Shown: positions 36,075 to 45,204 of the stretch, piece after piece | How positions within the stretch are numbered: position 1 is the first letter of the stretch | How the letters are laid out: each line of letters opens with the position of its first letter | From: Sphingomonas sp. HMP9 | GTDB taxonomy: Bacteria > Pseudomonadota > Alphaproteobacteria > Sphingomonadales > Sphingomonadaceae | Assembly (NCBI RefSeq): GCF_013374115.1 | Contig: NZ_AP022673.1 | Location: forward strand, 524,501-588,500 | DNA: 64,000 nt | Direction: 5' to 3' | Program-made: the position numbers and the translations under genes | The notes under the pieces: generated by a model | What the model saw: only the letters and a program-made list of their open reading frames with translations | What the model was told of the DNA's origin: nothing | The model's database searches: none

Positions 36075-36890
36075 GGCGATCTTGTGCACCCAGCAGCGCT
36101 GGTGGCGCGTGCTGGGCCAGACTTCGTCGAGCGCTTTCCAGAAGCCGAGTGCGCCATCGCCCACCGCGATCTCGGGTGCGATTGCGAGGCCGCGCCGTTT
36201 CACCTCGACGAGCAGCTCGCGCCAGCTCTGAGCGCTTTCACGGACGCCCACCTGGAAGCCGACCAGTTCCTTCCTGCCCTCAGGCGTGGCGCCGATCAGC
36301 ACCAGCATGCACTCGGAATGATCCTCCATCCGCGCCTGCAGGTAGACGCCGTCCGCCCACACATACACGTAGCGGCGGGCCGATAGGTCGCGCGCCTGCC
36401 AGTGCTCGTATTCGACCTGCCATTCAGCGGTGAGCCGACCGACCACCGCCGGCGAAAGGTTGGGCGCGTCCTTGCCAAGGAGCGCCGTGAGCGCCTCCTG
36501 AAAATCGCCGGTCGAAACCCCGCGCAGATACAGCACCGGCAGCAGCGCATCCAGGCTCTTGGTCCGCCGTGCCCAGCGCGGCAGGATTGCCGACGAGAAG
36601 CGCACACGCTCCCCTTCCTCGGCCCCCCCGCGATCACGGATCTTCACGCGCGACACCGGCACCGGGCCAATCCCGGTCTGGACCTGACGCTCTGGCCCGT
36701 GCCCGTGGCGCACCAGGCGCGACCGTCCATCGGGTAGTCGCAGGTCGTCTCGCGCCGCCAGGAACGCCTCGGCCTCCAGTTCCACCGCCTGCGCAAGCAG
36801 CCGGCGAGCTCCGGCACGCAGCACCTCGGTCAACGGATCGTCGACATCATCGGGCTGGCGAAATTGAACGACGTTGGTAGTATCGGTCAT
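36075..36890 (-). pseudogene. IS256-type transposase, N-terminal part
   Basis: About 272 residues from MTDTTNVVQFRQPDDVDD to WPSTRHQRCWVHKIAN, including VYVWADGVYLQARMEDHSEC (first catalytic Asp region) and EIAVGDGALGFWKALDEVWP (second Asp). The reading frame is cut by the IS3 element at the position where family members continue NVLNKVPKS; that missing sliver is at 34818-34834 and 32318 onward. Confidence 0.92.
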
Positions 36891-36996
36891 GGCGTATCGC
36901 TCTCCTTGAGAGGTTCCGGCAGGCTCATCACCCGCCTCGATACGCCGCCTTCAATCCTCCACCGTCACCCATTTTCCAACATAGCTCCCGCGGCGT

Positions 36997-38579
36997 ATCT
37001 GAAAACAGATATTACGGTCGTTGATATCGAAACCGATGCCCGCTGGGCACAGTTCAAACACCTCGCACTCCCGCACGGTCTCCGCGCCTGCTGGTCCAGT
37101 CCGATATGTGATGCAGAAGGTCGCGCGATCGCGACATTTGCTTTTTATTATCGTAACGTCCGAGGACCGACGGCCTTCGAACGCGAGGTGGTGGCTAACT
37201 GCGTTCACCTAACTCAAATTGCCATCGACCGACATGAGCGTGTCCTCGAACACCAGCGTAGAGCTTTTACCGACGCCTTGACCGGTTGCCCCAATCGGGC
37301 CGCTTATCATGCTGCACTTTCGAAACTCGAAAGCGCGGCGGTCGGCAGTTGGGCGCTGCTAGTTTTAGATCTCGATAACCTCAAAGTCGTGAATGATACG
37401 TTCGGTCATCATGCCGGTGACAGGCTTCTGCAGGTCGCCAGCGATAGGATTTCGGAAGCGGTCAGCCCCGGGCGGACGTTTCGCGTAGGGGGCGATGAGT
37501 TTGCTGTCATTCTCGAGGCTAGTGATGTCCTTCGTGACCTGGAGAAGATCGCGGATGAGGTTCTAAGCGCGCTCTCGGTTGCTGCCGACTGCGGTGGGCA
37601 TAGCATCGTCCCGCGCGCTACCATCGGAGGCGCTACGTTCTCATCCGACGACGCCGGGGTGGCGAGTGTGCGGCAAAATGCCGACTTTGCCCTCTACCAC
37701 GCCAAGGAAACCGGTCGTGGCGGCTTCGTACGATACTGGGCAGGGCTCCGCTCGAACATGACGCGGCGTATGGGCGCGATCAGGGACCTGAGCGCGGCTT
37801 TGCGGGAGGACCGGATCGAAGCGCATTATCAGCCGATCTTCCGTCTGGACACGCGGGAGATCGTAGGACTGGAAGCGCTTTGCCGCATGCGCATCGGCGA
37901 CAATCTGGTCTCGGCTGCCTCTTTTCATGAGGCGACTGCCGACGCACAGGTTGCGACCATGCTCACTGCCAGGATGATGGCTCTTGTTGCGGCTGACCTA
38001 CGCCGTTGGCTGGATTTGGGTATTCCGTTCCAACACGTCGGTATCAACGTCTCGTCTGCGGATCTGAGTGGCGGTGCCGTCGGGCAGGTTCTGGCCGCAG
38101 CGCTCGAACGCGAGCAGGTCCCTCTCACTCACGTCATCCTCGAGGTAACCGAGACGGTATACATGGGCCGTGGCGACCAAGCGATACAGCAAGCGATCAG
38201 GGCACTACGCGCTGACGGCATACGGGTCGCGCTGGACGATTTCGGAACAGGATTTGCGTCGCTGACGCACCTGCTCACCGTTCCCGTCGATGTCATCAAG
38301 ATCGATAAACTGTTCGTTGATCACCTGGAACCCGACGGGGTCAGCGTGACCATTGTTGAAGGCCTTATCCGTACCGCAAAAAAGATGGGCATCAGGATCG
38401 TAGCTGAGGGGATAGAAACTGAAGAGCAAGTCGAGCAGCTTCGCGCGATCGGCTGCGCCTTGGGACAGGGATACATCTTCTCGCCCGCGGTCAATCGCGA
38501 TACGACGACCGCCCTTCTCCTTGGGCATGCGCAGGGCATATCACGACCGCCGATTTCGACGCGATCAGGCATGGGCTGA
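36997..38579 (+). pseudogene. 3' part of GAF-GGDEF-EAL gene (cyclic-di-GMP cyclase/phosphodiesterase)
   Basis: About 527 residues. The rest of the GAF domain (HLALPHGLRACWSSPICDAE) is followed by a GGDEF domain with DALTGCPNRAAYHA and an intact RVGGDEFAVILE, then an EAL domain with IVGLEALCRMR, DDFGTGFASLTHLL and VIKIDKLFVDHL. Both catalytic signatures look intact, so the original protein could make and/or hydrolyse cyclic-di-GMP in response to a GAF ligand. The missing N-terminus is at 31554-31851. An open frame enters from inside the IS256 end with an ATG at 36864, so a truncated GGDEF-EAL protein might still be made. Confidence 0.9.
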
Positions 38580-38697
38580 TTGACGATCCAGTGCCGAAAG
38601 GAATGGAGCACTCAGCGGCAGGACGTCGGAGCGATGAATTGCCGCAGAGGCGAATCGTCGCGCATCGTCGGCTGATGATCACCGTGTTAATCAGGAC

Positions 38698-39234
38698 TTA
38701 TGGAACAGACAGCGGTCCCGGCAACTGCCGAGGGAACCACGTCAGGAGGGCGTCCGACAGCGCCGTAGCGACAACGGAGGGCGCGCCCGTTCGTGTCCCG
38801 CTAGCGCGCACCGTGGTCGCCTGCCCCGTCCACACGACCTGATTGTCGCGGCGCAGCGACACGGTCACTTCGAGATGGGTTACGATCAGACCGTGCAACT
38901 GATCCTTACCTGAGGGCAGAGTCAGCGACAGGCCTCCAAGTCCTGCGGCCATGGCCGGCCGGTCTGAGCGGTCGTTGCCGGACCGGACAACGCCGCGCTG
39001 CGTCTGGGACACCTCAACCTTGGCGACGTAAAGGCTGCGGTTTGGATCGGGCAGGGGCAGGAAAGGTGTTCGAAGAAGGGTTCGTTGAACGGCTTCCGTG
39101 AACGTTCTCGTGATAGCGGGAGACGTGGTCGGACTATCAGCAGCCACGATCGCTATCGTGCCGGGCTTGACCGCGGTGGGGGCAACCGGCGATTGCACGA
39201 GGGCTGCTGCCGCAGCGAGAGGAAGTAAGTACAT
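38698..39234 (-). CDS. Hypothetical exported protein
   Basis: 178 residues with a short hydrophobic N-terminus (MYLLPLAAAAALVQS) that looks like a signal peptide. The body has IAIVAADSPTTSPAITRTFT, RTPFLPLPDPNRSLYVAKVE and VSLRRDNQVVWTGQATTVRA, a pattern of alternating strands seen in small periplasmic or outer-membrane-associated proteins. I do not recognise the family. It is convergent with the cyclic-di-GMP gene and lies 99 bp upstream, in map order, of the paoC-like gene end. Confidence 0.6.
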   Translation of the reverse strand: MYLLPLAAAAALVQSPVAPTAVKPGTIAIVAADSPTTSPAITRTFTEAVQRTLLRTPFLPLPDPNRSLYVAKVEVSQTQRGVVRSGNDRSDRPAMAAGLGGLSLTLPSGKDQLHGLIVTHLEVTVSLRRDNQVVWTGQATTVRASGTRTGAPSVVATALSDALLTWFPRQLPGPLSVP

Positions 39235-39333
39235 CCAACAAGATCCGATGCTTTAAAAGGCTTTTTGATGTAGCTCGGCACGTCGGGGGTATACGATTTC
39301 CCGTCTCAGCCGCGGTCTTTCGCATCGGTTTGA

Positions 39334-41487
39334 TTACAGAAGATCTTCGATCCTGAACGGCATCTCGCGCAGCCGCTTACCCGTCGCATGGTGAATGGCA
39401 TTGGCAATGGCGCCAGCACATCCTGTCATAGCAACTTCACCAAGTCCTTTTGCGCCAAGGGCATTGATGAGAGGATCTGGTCGATCGATAAAACCGACGT
39501 CTATCGAACCAATGTCGGCGTTCACGGGCACGACATAGTCAGCCAGATCGTTGTTCAGCCACCCACCATAGCGCGGATCGACCTCGGTCGCTTCGCGAAG
39601 CGCAGCACCAATGCCCCAGATCACGCCACCCCGAACCTGGCTCTCAGCGGTACGCGGCGAGATCACGCGCCCACAATCGGCAATGCTGACGACGCGTGGC
39701 ACGCGGACGCGACGCGTGCCGGGTTCGACATGAACTTCAACGAAGTGAGCAATGTAGCTGTAGGTCGTGAAGGTCGAGTAATCTGGCCCGACCAACGCCA
39801 TGCCGCCCTTGCGCAGTGTTGCCAAATCCTTCGGGCCCTGGTCGACTGCAACATGCTCGACCTCAATCTGAAGCGAGGGGCGTCGCACGGTGGCAAGCTG
39901 TCGGTGGAGGTTCCCTGAAATCTGACGTCCCGCCAACAACGTGGCCATGGCAGCGTTCAGCTTTGCGGCCGCCTCTGCCGCTGCCGGCACGACGCTCGCG
40001 GTGCCCCAGGATCCCGCCGTCGTATGCTGTGGCGCTACGCTGGTGTCGCCTATCGCGATCTCCAATTTCAAAGGATCGATCGCCAGTTCGCGTACGAGAA
40101 CCTGTTCGATGGTCGAGCGGATCCCCTGGCCCATCTCATGCCCCGCAGCCGCAAACCGGGTCGTGCCGTCTGCGTTCACGCGTAGCGTCACGATGTTGGG
40201 ATGTGCTGATCCTGGATAGGCCCCCGATGCCACACCCCAGCCGACCTGTGTGCCGTCGGGCAGCATCATCGATCCGGGCTGGAGGCTGCGCCGTTCCCAA
40301 CCAAACCGCCGTGCGCCCTCCGTCAGGCATTCCGACAGATAGCAGGACGAAAGTTTATGGCCGTGGATCGGATCGGTTGTCGCGCGGTGGCGCAGTCGGA
40401 AGGCGACAGGATCGACGCCGAGCTTGAGAGCAAGTTCATCCACTGCGCTTTCGAAGGCGAAGCACGACGGATGCGGTGTCGGCGACCGCATATAGCCTGG
40501 CGCCTGCGTATCGATCCGCAGATTGGCGGCAGTCCCGTGGTAATTCTCGATACCGTACAGCATGGGTACGGACTCGTGGTAGTCGGGCGGAAACTGGCCT
40601 TCGCGCGATTGCTGCTGATCGGCATCGTAGCGCACCGCGATCATCTTGCCGCTGGCATCCGCACCGATTTCGATCCGGTGACGGTTCTTTGGCCGGAAGG
40701 TCGCGTTATGGAAGATCTGCCCGCGCGGCAGGACAAGTTTGACCGGTCGGCCGAGCAGCATTGCGGCGCGGGCGACAAGGGCGGTCTGGCGCTGTGCCCC
40801 ACCACGCTGGCCGAAGCCCCCCCCGATCTGTGGGCTCTTTACCGTCACTTGCTCGGACGTAAGGCGCATGTTGCGCATTACGGCACCCTTCGTATTGCTG
40901 CTGCTCTGCGTGCTTTCGTAGATGGTAAGTTGCCCGTTCTTCCATACGGCCGTCGTCGACAGCATTTCGATCGGGTTATGATGCTGTGGCGGTGAGACAT
41001 AGTCCGCCTTGTGCCGGGTTACCGCGCGCGCCATCGCCTGCGTCGCATCGCCGGCCGTCACCGGTTTGACGGCTTCGCGCACCATCCCCGACTGCTCGAT
41101 CAGCGAGGTAAACGCGAGCGCTGTTGTGTAGGTCGGACGGATGGCCTCGGCGCCCTCGATCGCAGCCTCGAGCGTCTCGGCAACGACGAGTGCAACCGGC
41201 TGGCCGCGATAGGCAATGTCGGTCGTGAGCGTCGCAGGCGGGGGCGGTGCGCCAGGGGTCGCAGGCGGAGGCGGCAGAAAGTCGGTCGCGGTCAGCACGC
41301 GAACCACGCCCGGCACCTGCATCGCTGCCTCGATCGACAGCGCGGTGATCTGCCCCTTTGCGATCGTTGCCGGGACCTGCATGGCGTACAGCAGTCCGGC
41401 TACCTGATGGTCCGCTCCATAGCGCGCAGCGCCCATCACCTTCTCGCGAGCATCAGCACGGGGACGGTTGGGGAAGGTGGCGGTCAT
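39334..41487 (-). CDS. paoC: Molybdopterin-binding subunit of xanthine dehydrogenase/aldehyde oxidoreductase
   Basis: 717 residues, close to periplasmic aldehyde oxidoreductase PaoC. Starts with the small a/b hammerhead domain (RADAREKVMGAARYGADH) and contains SPQIGGGFGQRGG, AAGHEMGQGIRSTIEQVL and GAKGLGEVAMTGCAGAI shortened. In this family the Glu of the last G-E segment is the catalytic base. It binds the molybdenum cofactor and oxidises aldehydes or N-heterocycles. The ATG overlaps the FAD-subunit stop by 4 bp. No XdhC/PaoD-type chaperone gene is adjacent. Confidence 0.93.
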   Translation of the reverse strand: MTATFPNRPRADAREKVMGAARYGADHQVAGLLYAMQVPATIAKGQITALSIEAAMQVPGVVRVLTATDFLPPPPATPGAPPPPATLTTDIAYRGQPVALVVAETLEAAIEGAEAIRPTYTTALAFTSLIEQSGMVREAVKPVTAGDATQAMARAVTRHKADYVSPPQHHNPIEMLSTTAVWKNGQLTIYESTQSSSNTKGAVMRNMRLTSEQVTVKSPQIGGGFGQRGGAQRQTALVARAAMLLGRPVKLVLPRGQIFHNATFRPKNRHRIEIGADASGKMIAVRYDADQQQSREGQFPPDYHESVPMLYGIENYHGTAANLRIDTQAPGYMRSPTPHPSCFAFESAVDELALKLGVDPVAFRLRHRATTDPIHGHKLSSCYLSECLTEGARRFGWERRSLQPGSMMLPDGTQVGWGVASGAYPGSAHPNIVTLRVNADGTTRFAAAGHEMGQGIRSTIEQVLVRELAIDPLKLEIAIGDTSVAPQHTTAGSWGTASVVPAAAEAAAKLNAAMATLLAGRQISGNLHRQLATVRRPSLQIEVEHVAVDQGPKDLATLRKGGMALVGPDYSTFTTYSYIAHFVEVHVEPGTRRVRVPRVVSIADCGRVISPRTAESQVRGGVIWGIGAALREATEVDPRYGGWLNNDLADYVVPVNADIGSIDVGFIDRPDPLINALGAKGLGEVAMTGCAGAIANAIHHATGKRLREMPFRIEDLL

Positions 41488-42503
41488 GACCGGTTCCTCG
41501 CTGCGGCAATAGTCAGGGCATCGGCAACGGTTCGCGCGCCAAGTTCGATCTTGAAGCCGTTATGCTGGCCGGCCTTGGCATCGGCGAAGGCGGCGCGCCC
41601 TGCCGCCAGCGCGGTCGACGGGGTTAGAGGCTTACCAGCCAGCAGCGCTTCTGCCGCGGTCGCCCGCCATGGCTTGGTCGCCACGCCGCCAAGTGCGATC
41701 CGTGCGCGCGTCACGATGTCACCGTCCATGTCCAACGCGACCGCTGCCGAGGCGAGCGCGAAGGCGTAGCTCTCCCGGTCACGGATCTTGTGATACGTCG
41801 AATGCCGGCCAGCCCTCGTCTTCGGTACGACGATCGCCGTGATCATCTCGCCAGGCTGCAAGGTGAACTCTAGGCTCGGCGTGCTACCCGGTAAGCGATA
41901 GAGCTCGGCAATAGGGATCGCGCGGCTACCGCTGGCGCCGAGCACTTCCACATAGGCATCGAGAGCGACGAGCGCGACGGGCCAGTCGCCAGGCGAGACG
42001 GCGGTGCACGACGAACTCTGACCTAGCACCGCCTGACCGCGGTCGAGCCCGCCGATCGCCGCGCAGCCCGAACCCGGCTCCCGCTTGTTGCAGGGGTAGG
42101 TGTTGCCAACCGACGTTCCGCCTGCGCCGTTGCGGAAATAGAGACAGCGGGTCCGCTGGAGCAGGTTACCGCCGACCGTCGCCATGTTGCGCAGCTGCTG
42201 CGAGGCGGCCTTCCACAAAGCCTCGGCAAGTACGGGATAATCGCGCAGGACGACCTTGTCGGTCGCGACCGCGCTCATCGGTGCGAGCGCCTCAAAGCGT
42301 AGCCGCTCACCGTCCGTCTCGATTCCATCGAGCCCTCGGATCGTGGTGACGTCAATCAGGTGCTGAGGCTTCTCGATGTCGAGCTTCATCAGGTCATAGA
42401 GCGAGGTGCCGCCAGCGATGTAACGCGCACCGGCTCCCGCTGCTGTGAAGGCCTGGACTGCTGCTACGGCGCTTTCGGGTCGTGCATAGGAGAAGGGGCG
42501 CAT
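41484..42503 (-). CDS. paoB: FAD-binding subunit of aldehyde oxidoreductase, [4Fe-4S]-containing type
   Basis: 339 residues. FAD-binding motifs ARYIAGGTSLYDLMKLDIEK and RNMATVGGNLLQRTRCLYF are visible. A Cys-rich insertion (CLYFRNG...YPCNKREPGSGCAAIGG) matches the extra [4Fe-4S] cluster of PaoB and 4-hydroxybenzoyl-CoA reductase-type subunits. It passes electrons from the iron-sulfur subunit onward. The ATG overlaps the stop of the 2Fe-2S gene by 1 bp. Confidence 0.93.
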   Translation of the reverse strand: MRPFSYARPESAVAAVQAFTAAGAGARYIAGGTSLYDLMKLDIEKPQHLIDVTTIRGLDGIETDGERLRFEALAPMSAVATDKVVLRDYPVLAEALWKAASQQLRNMATVGGNLLQRTRCLYFRNGAGGTSVGNTYPCNKREPGSGCAAIGGLDRGQAVLGQSSSCTAVSPGDWPVALVALDAYVEVLGASGSRAIPIAELYRLPGSTPSLEFTLQPGEMITAIVVPKTRAGRHSTYHKIRDRESYAFALASAAVALDMDGDIVTRARIALGGVATKPWRATAAEALLAGKPLTPSTALAAGRAAFADAKAGQHNGFKIELGARTVADALTIAAARNRS

Positions 42504-43111
42504 CAGGCTTTCTCCCTTCCCGCAAACTGCTCGATCGCCGCAACGATGCCGACATAGGCGCCGCAGCGGCAGATGTTGCCGCTCATATATTCGCGAATGC
42601 GGGCCTTCGATGTGGCGTTGCCTTCGCGAACGCATGCGACCGCCGCCATGATCTGCCCCGGCGTGCAGTAGCCACATTGCAGCGCGTCGTGATCAATGAA
42701 GGCCTGCTGCATCGGATGCAGCGTCTCGCCATCGGCAAGCCCTTCGATCGTTGTCACGGCGCGTCCATCGACCTTGGCTGCTAGCGTGAGGCAGGATGCG
42801 ACACGGCGACCGTCGACGTGAACGGTACACGCGCCGCATTGGCCGTGATCGCAGCCCTTCTTAGCGCCAGTCAGGTGCAGTTGCTCACGCAAGAGATCGA
42901 GCAGCGACGTCCGTACGTCGATTTCTACCGGTATCGGCTTCCCGTTTACCGTCGTACGGATCGCCAACCGGATGCCTACTGGCTTGGTTGCTGGTGCAGC
43001 AACTGCGGGATCGCCCTCCGAGATAAGGGTAGATGCGGAAAGCGCAGCAGTGCTACCGAGCGCGGTACGCCGGGTCAGTGGCACGCCCAGCAAGTGATCC
43101 ATATCAGCCAT
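42503..43111 (-). CDS. paoA: [2Fe-2S] subunit of aldehyde oxidoreductase with Tat signal
   Basis: 202 residues. A twin-arginine signal (LTRRTALGSTAALSAS) shows export of the folded complex to the periplasm. The plant-type cluster is KKGCDHGQCGACTVHVDGRR plus a following Cys, and the second is CGYCTPGQIM with SGNICRCGAYVGIV. First gene of the paoABC operon; GGAGAG lies 6 nt before ATG 43111. An upstream TTG in frame is a weaker start. Confidence 0.94.
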   Translation of the reverse strand: MADMDHLLGVPLTRRTALGSTAALSASTLISEGDPAVAAPATKPVGIRLAIRTTVNGKPIPVEIDVRTSLLDLLREQLHLTGAKKGCDHGQCGACTVHVDGRRVASCLTLAAKVDGRAVTTIEGLADGETLHPMQQAFIDHDALQCGYCTPGQIMAAVACVREGNATSKARIREYMSGNICRCGAYVGIVAAIEQFAGREKA

Positions 43112-43189
43112 CAACAACTCTCCGGACGGGCACGTGCCGTACCAGACATTCGTAACCGAAGCAGACGCTTAGCTAAAGCACTTAGATCG

Positions 43190-43650
43190 GCCAATAAGCG
43201 GTTGCCATCGTCGAAGCGCGTAGACGCGGCGAGGTTGAAATCAGGATCGGTCCCTGATCGGCAAGCGGAGCCTCTACTCGGTCAGCTAGCATCCCGAACA
43301 AGGGCCTGACCCCCTTCACATCGTGGGCTTGCCCCGGTGTCAGCATAAACATAGCGGTCTTCTTAGCTATCGCAGCGCGCGTGCGCCTGGGTGTAAAGCC
43401 GCCTGCCAGCGAACGATCCCCTTGAATTCCTGATCCCTTTATTAGTCCGGCGGCGCAATGATACGCCCGGGACTACTGTTCTATCGATCAGGTCCATACT
43501 GGCATCCCGCTCGACGAAAGCGGCGATGGTCTCCAGAATGGCTCCGAACACGCCCGTCACCACCCAGCGACGATACCGCGGGAACACGCTGTTCCACTTG
43601 CGGTATTCATCTGGCAAATGCCGCGACTGCGTGGCTGTTCGCGCCATCCA
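43190..43650 (-). pseudogene. IS5-family transposase relic
   Basis: On the minus strand, HLPDEYRKWNSVFPRYRRW, then NSRGSFAGRRLYTQAHARCD, and in a shifted frame MLTPGQAHDVKGVRPLFGML with ADRVEAPLADQG, match successive parts of IS5/IS427-group transposases. At least one frameshift and several losses separate them, so it is inactive. It lies between paoA and the DnaJ-domain gene; boundaries are approximate. Confidence 0.8.
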
Positions 43651-43958
43651 CACTATGCCCCCCCCCAAATAGGGTCGGTTGTCGCTTACGGGTCGATAGC
43701 CGACGAGTCTTAGCCACGCAGCGGCGCCTTAACGAGTGTCCGGTCTTGGATGGTGACATTGGCGCCGGGAATGACAGACTATGGGCCAGCGCCGGGGCGC
43801 GCCGTGGTGTCGTCGAAAGCACGAAGTTGCGGATGGGAATGGTAGCCATCTGACTGTCGGCGCCTGAAGCCGCCCTTTGGATCACCGGGAAGGCCCGGTT
43901 AAGATCACGCGCCAGGCGGACTTTCCTTTTTCGCGTTTTAGCCGCAAGTAACGGTTAG

Positions 43959-44495
43959 ATGGCTCTCTCACCCGACTATTATTCTGTTCTAGGGGTGTCC
44001 TCGACGGCAAGTCGCGACACTATCCACGCCGCGTGGAAAGCGCTGCTCCGTCAATATCACCCCGATGCCAATCATGGTGTGGATGTTTCTGCTCGTGCGA
44101 AAGAGATCAACGAGGCGTATGCCGTTTTGGGAAAGAAGGAAGCACGCGCCGCCTATGATCGGTCGCAGATCAGGCCGTCTGCCCACCGAGCGACCGCGGA
44201 CCGCCCGTTTTACCCCAGGAAAGCCGGCAGGCGCCCGATGCGACCTAGCCCGTCAATACAGCCCAGCGGTAGCTTCTCGCAGCCGCTAGAGACCAACGAA
44301 TGGCTGATGGGCCTTTTCCTGCTGATCCTCACCGCCGCACCGATCGCTACAATCCTGGTTCTGTATTACGAGGAATCCGGATTGGCATCCACGGTTCGAC
44401 GTAGCGTCGCCTCTAATCCCGTGCCTGAGCCCCCCGCAAAAGCCGTCCGGAGCTCATCGGGCACAAAACGCGGACTTGGACAGCCTGCTTCCTAA
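43959..44495 (+). CDS. DnaJ-domain membrane protein
   Basis: 178 residues. An N-terminal J domain (about 5-68) with YYSVLGVSSTASRDTIHAAW and the essential HPD in QYHPDANHG. A basic, Ser/Pro-rich linker is followed by one transmembrane helix (GLFLLILTAAPIATILVLYY, about 115-135) and a short polar tail. It would recruit and stimulate DnaK/Hsp70 at the inner membrane, but it lacks the zinc-finger and client-binding domains of DnaJ. Its partners are unknown. Confidence 0.88.
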   Translation: MALSPDYYSVLGVSSTASRDTIHAAWKALLRQYHPDANHGVDVSARAKEINEAYAVLGKKEARAAYDRSQIRPSAHRATADRPFYPRKAGRRPMRPSPSIQPSGSFSQPLETNEWLMGLFLLILTAAPIATILVLYYEESGLASTVRRSVASNPVPEPPAKAVRSSSGTKRGLGQPAS

Positions 44496-44560
44496 ACTAT
44501 CGCCCAGTCGCGACATTCGAGTTCGCAGGGTCAGGCGCCAAAAGCGGTCGTAACGCGGAG

Positions 44561-44625
44561 ATGAACGAGCGGCCGAAGTTGGGAAGCTGGGAAGGGGGCG
44601 GGGACGTCTGCTTCTGGGTTCTCGC
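44561..44625 (+). repeat. Dispersed intergenic repeat, copy C
   Basis: ATGAACGAGCGGCCGAAGTT, then GGGAAG, a spacer, and GACGTCTGCTTCTGGGTTC. Block order as in copies A, B and D. Confidence 0.55.
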
Positions 44626-45153
44626 CACAGGGAGCGGCAGGACGGCTTTCGACCATAGCCAGCGCTCAGCTCAAAAATCCGAGCCTTGAAAGCCGCCTCT
44701 CGTTCAGCACCATCCTACCGCTAGATCGCAATGCGCGATGCAGCCGAAGCGGGGAACGCTGCTATGCCGGCGCGACCAATTGTAGCTTTGCCAAAGCCAC
44801 GCGCAGTAGAGGCGTTTCGTCTTCGCAAGTCAGCTTGATCCCGCCGAGCCGCGGAACTACGCATGACCACGGTTTCGCCGTCCCTCAGCTCAACGGTGAG
44901 CGGCGCCGAGCGCTTGCCCCGAGCGACCACAACGCAAACGTGCTGCCCGGACGATACCGTGACCCCCGCGAAGCGCGGGCTTTGCGCTGCGTGACGACAG
45001 CGCCGTCCACCTCGACGTCTCCGCCGACCAGCATTCGACCTTTCTTTCCCGCATGACCAGCAAGCGCGCCATCCCCGCGGATTTTGCGGCCCAGGAGGGT
45101 TTCCCCCTAAAATTGAGATAGTTTCGCCAGTACCACTACCGATTGACGAACAG

Positions 45154-45175
45154 CGGGGTCCCATTCAGGACCCCG
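45154..45175. other. Hairpin in the leader of creD
   Basis: CGGGGTCC (45154-45161) and GGACCCCG (45168-45175) form a perfect 8-bp stem with a 6-nt loop, 30 bp before the creD start. There is no T run, so it is not a classical terminator. It might affect translation or be the end of a mobile relic. Confidence 0.4.
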
Positions 45176-45204
45176 TGACAGCGGTCAAGGCCGCCGGGGG
45201 TATC

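Larger units (their letters stand above)
31852..36987 (-). mobile_element. IS256-family (Mutator-type) insertion sequence, interrupted by two other IS
   Basis: The left end GAGCTATGCCGGAATTTGGG and the inverted right end (GAGCTATGTTGGAAAATGGG on the minus strand) are imperfect terminal repeats followed by TGACG. Flanking both sides is the 9-bp target duplication CCGCGGCGT (31843-31851 and 36988-36996). Removing the internal IS21 and IS3 leaves about 1.4 kb, the normal size of an IS256 element. It lies inside the cyclic-di-GMP gene. Confidence 0.93.
44496..45204. other. Intergenic region with repeat C and a leader hairpin
   Basis: About 710 bp without a gene I can support. Repeat copy C sits at 44561-44625. 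A minus-strand 147-codon frame (44721-45164) has arginine-rich low-complexity composition and no recognisable domain. A perfect hairpin precedes creD. Confidence 0.45.

Noticed and set aside
31852-36987. Composite transposon carrying cargo genes
   Set aside because: All genes inside belong to the three insertion sequences; no cargo and no paired identical IS at the ends.
44721-45164. 147-codon minus-strand frame before creD
   Set aside because: Arg-rich, no domain, no ribosome site, ends in low-complexity sequence.
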